In this document: positions 7,128 through 8,842 of the stretch, in pieces
How the letters are laid out: every line of letters begins with the position of its first letter
Numbering within the stretch: the stretch's first letter is position 1
DNA from: RGIG5579 sp045601445
GTDB taxonomy: Bacteria > Bacillota > Clostridia > Oscillospirales > SIG627
NCBI GenBank assembly: GCA_045601445.1
Contig: JAZRZQ010000129.1
Location: forward strand, 1-8,842
Direction: 5' to 3'
Length of the DNA stretch: 8,842 nucleotides
Position numbers and translations under genes: made by a program
The notes under the pieces: model-generated
Told to the model about the DNA's origin: nothing
The model's input: the letters and a program-made list of their open reading frames with translations, nothing else
Databases searched by the model: none

Positions 7128-8357
7128 TTAGAACGAAACGCCGTTTTTCTTCAACAGCGCTCGCGCGGAGACGACCGAGTCGATGCCTTCCTTGTTCTTA
7201 ATGGGGGCAAATTCCTTTTCGCGCTCCACCTCAAAGGGTAAGCAGGTCAGCATATCACGCACCGTATCGGTGGCAAGATATTCAAATTTGTAGCCGTTTT
7301 CCTTTTCGGGCTTGATGGTGTTTCCTTGCTCGTCAATGTAGGGGATCTTTTTCTCCACAATGTGCAGCGGCATACTGGAATTGACGATCTCGTACATCCT
7401 GTCCAGACTGAACAAATAGTTCAAAATTACACCGAAGCGGTATTTGAGCTTTCCGTTTTCATCCAGCTCCGAGGCAAGCGTATCTCCCATTTCGTAATAC
7501 TCCACGATGGTGGGGAGATCGTCCTTGAGGCAAAGCGCGCCGACCTTTTCACCGGGGGCGTTCTTGGAAACGACCTTAGCACCGCAGTTGACCTTGGCCT
7601 GAATGGTTGCTCCGACGAATACGGGATCGCAGATGCGTTGCAATACGTTATCCACGGAAAATACGTTGATCCATTCCACGCCCGATTCCTTCAGAACGCG
7701 ATCGAGCCCTGATTTGACAAGAGATTTGAACCAACCGCCGTTCCCGTTGGGGGAAAGAGAAACACGTCCCTTTTCCTCGAGATAGATCTTTCCGTCAAAG
7801 TCACAGCTCGGCGCCATATCCTGACGGAAAAACATCACTTTCTCTTCGGGGAATCCGAAGTAATCGTGTTCTTTGAGAAATGCTCGGGTTGCTTCGTCGT
7901 TCTTGTCCGAGGTCATAATGACAAGAGGGAAGTGACATCCTGCCTTTTCGCATACGTCGAGCATGTTGTTGATCTGTGCCTGAAAAATATAAAAATCTTT
8001 TTTTACGCCCAAATTGTAAGTACCCTTCGGGCCGTCAAAGCCGAGTCGGGTGCCTTGCCCGCCGCCGAGCATCAGCGCGGCAACCTTGCCTTGGCGGATT
8101 GCTTCCAGACCGATTTTTTCAAAGGCATCCTTATTTTTTTTGATCTGTTCGATCTCTAAAGCTCCGAGCGGAGAGAGCTTTCCCTCGCCTTCTGCATCAA
8201 GCTGTGCTTCGTTTTTCTTCTTAAGAGCATCCAAAAGGGAAAAATCAATTTCGTTGATCTGACGAATGAAAGCGTCTTTCTCATCATCGGTCAGGTCGAA
8301 AAAGAACCGAAGCAGATGCTCTTGCCCTAATTCCTTCAAGTGGTCAAAATTCTTCAT
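7128..8357 (-). CDS. UDP-sugar pyrophosphorylase, UDPGP / UAP1-like family
   Basis: The 409-residue product matches the eukaryote-like UDPGP type 1 family rather than bacterial GalU or GlmU. The nucleotide-binding loop LGGGQGTRLG (97-106) with GPKG (109-112) is the family hallmark for UTP binding and catalysis. MTSDKNDEATRAF (148-160), FFRQDMAP (176-183), SPNGNGG (202-208, contacting UTP and sugar) and SVDN (234-237, metal and sugar-phosphate site) follow in the order seen in UDP-N-acetylhexosamine pyrophosphorylases. KFEYLATDTV (357-366) matches the family's late KLE/F-type block. The reaction is UTP plus a sugar 1-phosphate giving a UDP-sugar and pyrophosphate in the cytosol. Whether the sugar is GlcNAc, GalNAc, glucose or galactose is not decided. 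An N-terminal helical region (1-90) is normal for the family. AAGGAG (complement of 8368-8373) lies 10 nt before the ATG, and it has its own promoter. Confidence 0.88.
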   Translation of the reverse strand: MKNFDHLKELGQEHLLRFFFDLTDDEKDAFIRQINEIDFSLLDALKKKNEAQLDAEGEGKLSPLGALEIEQIKKNKDAFEKIGLEAIRQGKVAALMLGGGQGTRLGFDGPKGTYNLGVKKDFYIFQAQINNMLDVCEKAGCHFPLVIMTSDKNDEATRAFLKEHDYFGFPEEKVMFFRQDMAPSCDFDGKIYLEEKGRVSLSPNGNGGWFKSLVKSGLDRVLKESGVEWINVFSVDNVLQRICDPVFVGATIQAKVNCGAKVVSKNAPGEKVGALCLKDDLPTIVEYYEMGDTLASELDENGKLKYRFGVILNYLFSLDRMYEIVNSSMPLHIVEKKIPYIDEQGNTIKPEKENGYKFEYLATDTVRDMLTCLPFEVEREKEFAPIKNKEGIDSVVSARALLKKNGVSF

Positions 8358-8392
8358 AGCGCCGACGCTCCTTCTTAGTTTTTTCTTCTTTC

Positions 8393-8421
8393 AGTTTATC
8401 ATCAAATCCATCTTCTGTCAA
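8393..8421 (-). promoter_or_regulatory. Promoter of the UDP-sugar pyrophosphorylase gene
   Basis: On the minus strand a perfect TTGACA (complement of 8416-8421) is followed after 17 bp by TAAACT (complement of 8393-8398). Transcription would start near 8386, about 30 nt before the ATG. Confidence 0.8.
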
Positions 8422-8446
8422 ATACTTCTTTACTCAATTGTAAGAG

Positions 8447-8462
8447 AAAAAGAATTCTCTTT
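8447..8462. repeat. AT-rich dyad between divergent promoters
   Basis: AGAATTCT (8451-8458) is a perfect palindrome. One mismatch out, it is extended by AAA at 8447-8449 pairing with TTT at 8460-8462. It lies between the -35 boxes of the divergent promoters at 8416-8421 and 8469-8474. It may be a regulator site or simply the A/T-rich UP-element type sequence expected there. Confidence 0.3.
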
Positions 8463-8468
8463 TTTCTA

Positions 8469-8497
8469 TTGCAATTCCTTTGACGTTCGGGTATAAT
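8469..8497 (+). promoter_or_regulatory. Promoter of the small peptide / glycosidase-like operon
   Basis: TTGCAA (8469-8474) is followed after 17 bp by a perfect TATAAT (8492-8497). The better-looking TTGACG at 8480-8485 is only 6 bp from this -10 box and cannot serve as the -35. Transcription would start near 8504 with a leader of about 37 nt. Confidence 0.82.
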
Positions 8498-8540
8498 GTG
8501 TGTAGTTGCTTGTCCCGTATTGGAGTGATAAGGAGTGTAT

Positions 8541-8678
8541 ATGAAAAAATATTGCCCGCCGAGTATTCAGATTATTCGCTTTGAGACAACGGATGTTCTG
8601 AACGGAAGCGATGATCCGTTTATTTCCCCGATCATTCCGTTCTCATTGCCCAAAATTACACTGGATGAAACAAAATAA
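8541..8678 (+). CDS. 45-residue peptide, 'MKKYxxPxIxIIRFET-DV' type, function unknown
   Basis: A short gene with a full set of expression signals: promoter at 8469-8497, AAGGAG at 8530-8535 five nt before the ATG, and an ochre stop. It begins MKKYCPPSIQIIRFETTDVL, continues with NGSDDPFISP and ends in ITLDETK. The opening is like a class of short proteins (about 45-70 residues) in gut Clostridia and Bacteroidetes that start MKKYxxPxxEIxxFxTxDVI and are followed by a Ser/Gly/Asp-rich tail; I know of no established function for them. No signal peptide, membrane segment or metal motif is seen; there is one cysteine (Cys5). The tail is rich in Pro and Ile. It lies 22 nt ahead of a larger gene and is probably co-transcribed with it. 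It could be a leader peptide, a modified precursor peptide or a small partner of the downstream protein. Confidence 0.75.
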   Translation: MKKYCPPSIQIIRFETTDVLNGSDDPFISPIIPFSLPKITLDETK

Positions 8679-8700
8679 AGCCTCGAAAAAGGAGTATGAA

Positions 8701-8842
8701 ATGCTTAAAATCTGCAAAGTACGCGCCGACCACGTAATCGATTATGCCGCCGAAGAAATGAAGAAGTATCTTCGGATGATGATGCCCGAAGCGGGCGACG
8801 TTGAGATCTGCTACGATCCCGAAGCTGTGGACGGCTTTCGGC
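8701..8842 (+). CDS. N-terminus of a probable glycosidase-like protein, cut by the window edge
   Basis: Forty-seven codons are visible before the window ends. The start is ATG at 8701, with AAAAAGGAG (8686-8694) 6 nt upstream. An ATG at 8696 in another frame runs only 13 codons before TAA and is rejected. The product begins MLKICKVRADHVIDYAAEEM and continues KKYLRMMMPEAGDVEICYDP. The phrase 'xYAAEEMKKYLRxMM' followed by a beta-strand resembles the N-terminal alpha/beta accessory domain found before the catalytic barrel in GH67-type alpha-glucuronidases, GH20 hexosaminidases and DUF4838 proteins (AAEELxxYLxxMTG). No signal peptide is seen, so a cytosolic enzyme acting on imported oligosaccharides is possible. 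With only the first 47 residues, the family call is tentative; that this is a real gene is much surer. Confidence 0.6.
   Translation, partial: MLKICKVRADHVIDYAAEEMKKYLRMMMPEAGDVEICYDPEAVDGFR

Noticed and set aside
8480..8497. TTGACG as -35 box of the small-peptide promoter
   Set aside because: It is only 6 bp from TATAAT; TTGCAA at 8469-8474 has the correct 17-bp spacing.

Overview
The window looks like a chromosomal segment of a gut-type Clostridium relative (Bacillota, class Clostridia; an Oscillospirales-like lineage is my guess). The inference rests on strong AGGAG-type ribosome binding sites, consensus sigma-A promoters with 17-bp spacers, U-tract terminators, a mosaic palindromic repeat built on GATGAAATC, a TypA typical of Firmicutes, and surface-protein motifs (HxYDNxCDxxCNxC) common in gut Clostridia. 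Nothing in the sequence fixes the species.

Layout. 1-54: nothing recognisable. 55-220: a non-coding mosaic of small hairpins. 224-344: tRNA-Leu(CAG) on the minus strand with its terminator, and its promoter at 412-440. 479-1326: a plus-strand promoter and a PlsC-type lysophosphatidate acyltransferase. 1357-4127: a minus-strand three-gene operon with promoter and candidate operator, encoding (in transcription order) an Xre-like HTH protein, a membrane-anchored zinc-ribbon/beta-helix surface protein, and a small degenerate Hanks-type protein kinase. 4214-7083: typA (bipA) and a LysR-type regulator as a plus-strand operon. 7128-8357: a UDP-sugar pyrophosphorylase of the eukaryote-like UDPGP/UAP1 family on the minus strand. 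8469-8842: a promoter, a 45-residue peptide gene of a 'MKKYxxPxIxIIRFET-DV' type, and the start of a larger protein whose N-terminus resembles the accessory domain of alpha-glucuronidase/hexosaminidase-type glycosidases; the window cuts this gene.

How the genes fit together. Most are housekeeping genes: tRNA, phosphatidate synthesis, a ribosome-associated GTPase and nucleotide-sugar supply. The most system-like part is the HTH / surface protein / kinase operon. Its parts suggest an envelope-to-cytoplasm signalling unit: an extracellular beta-helix, one membrane span, a cytosolic zinc ribbon, a soluble kinase-fold protein and a DNA-binding protein. That role is inferred from domains and gene order. 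The second candidate is the short peptide paired with the glycosidase-like gene at the right edge.
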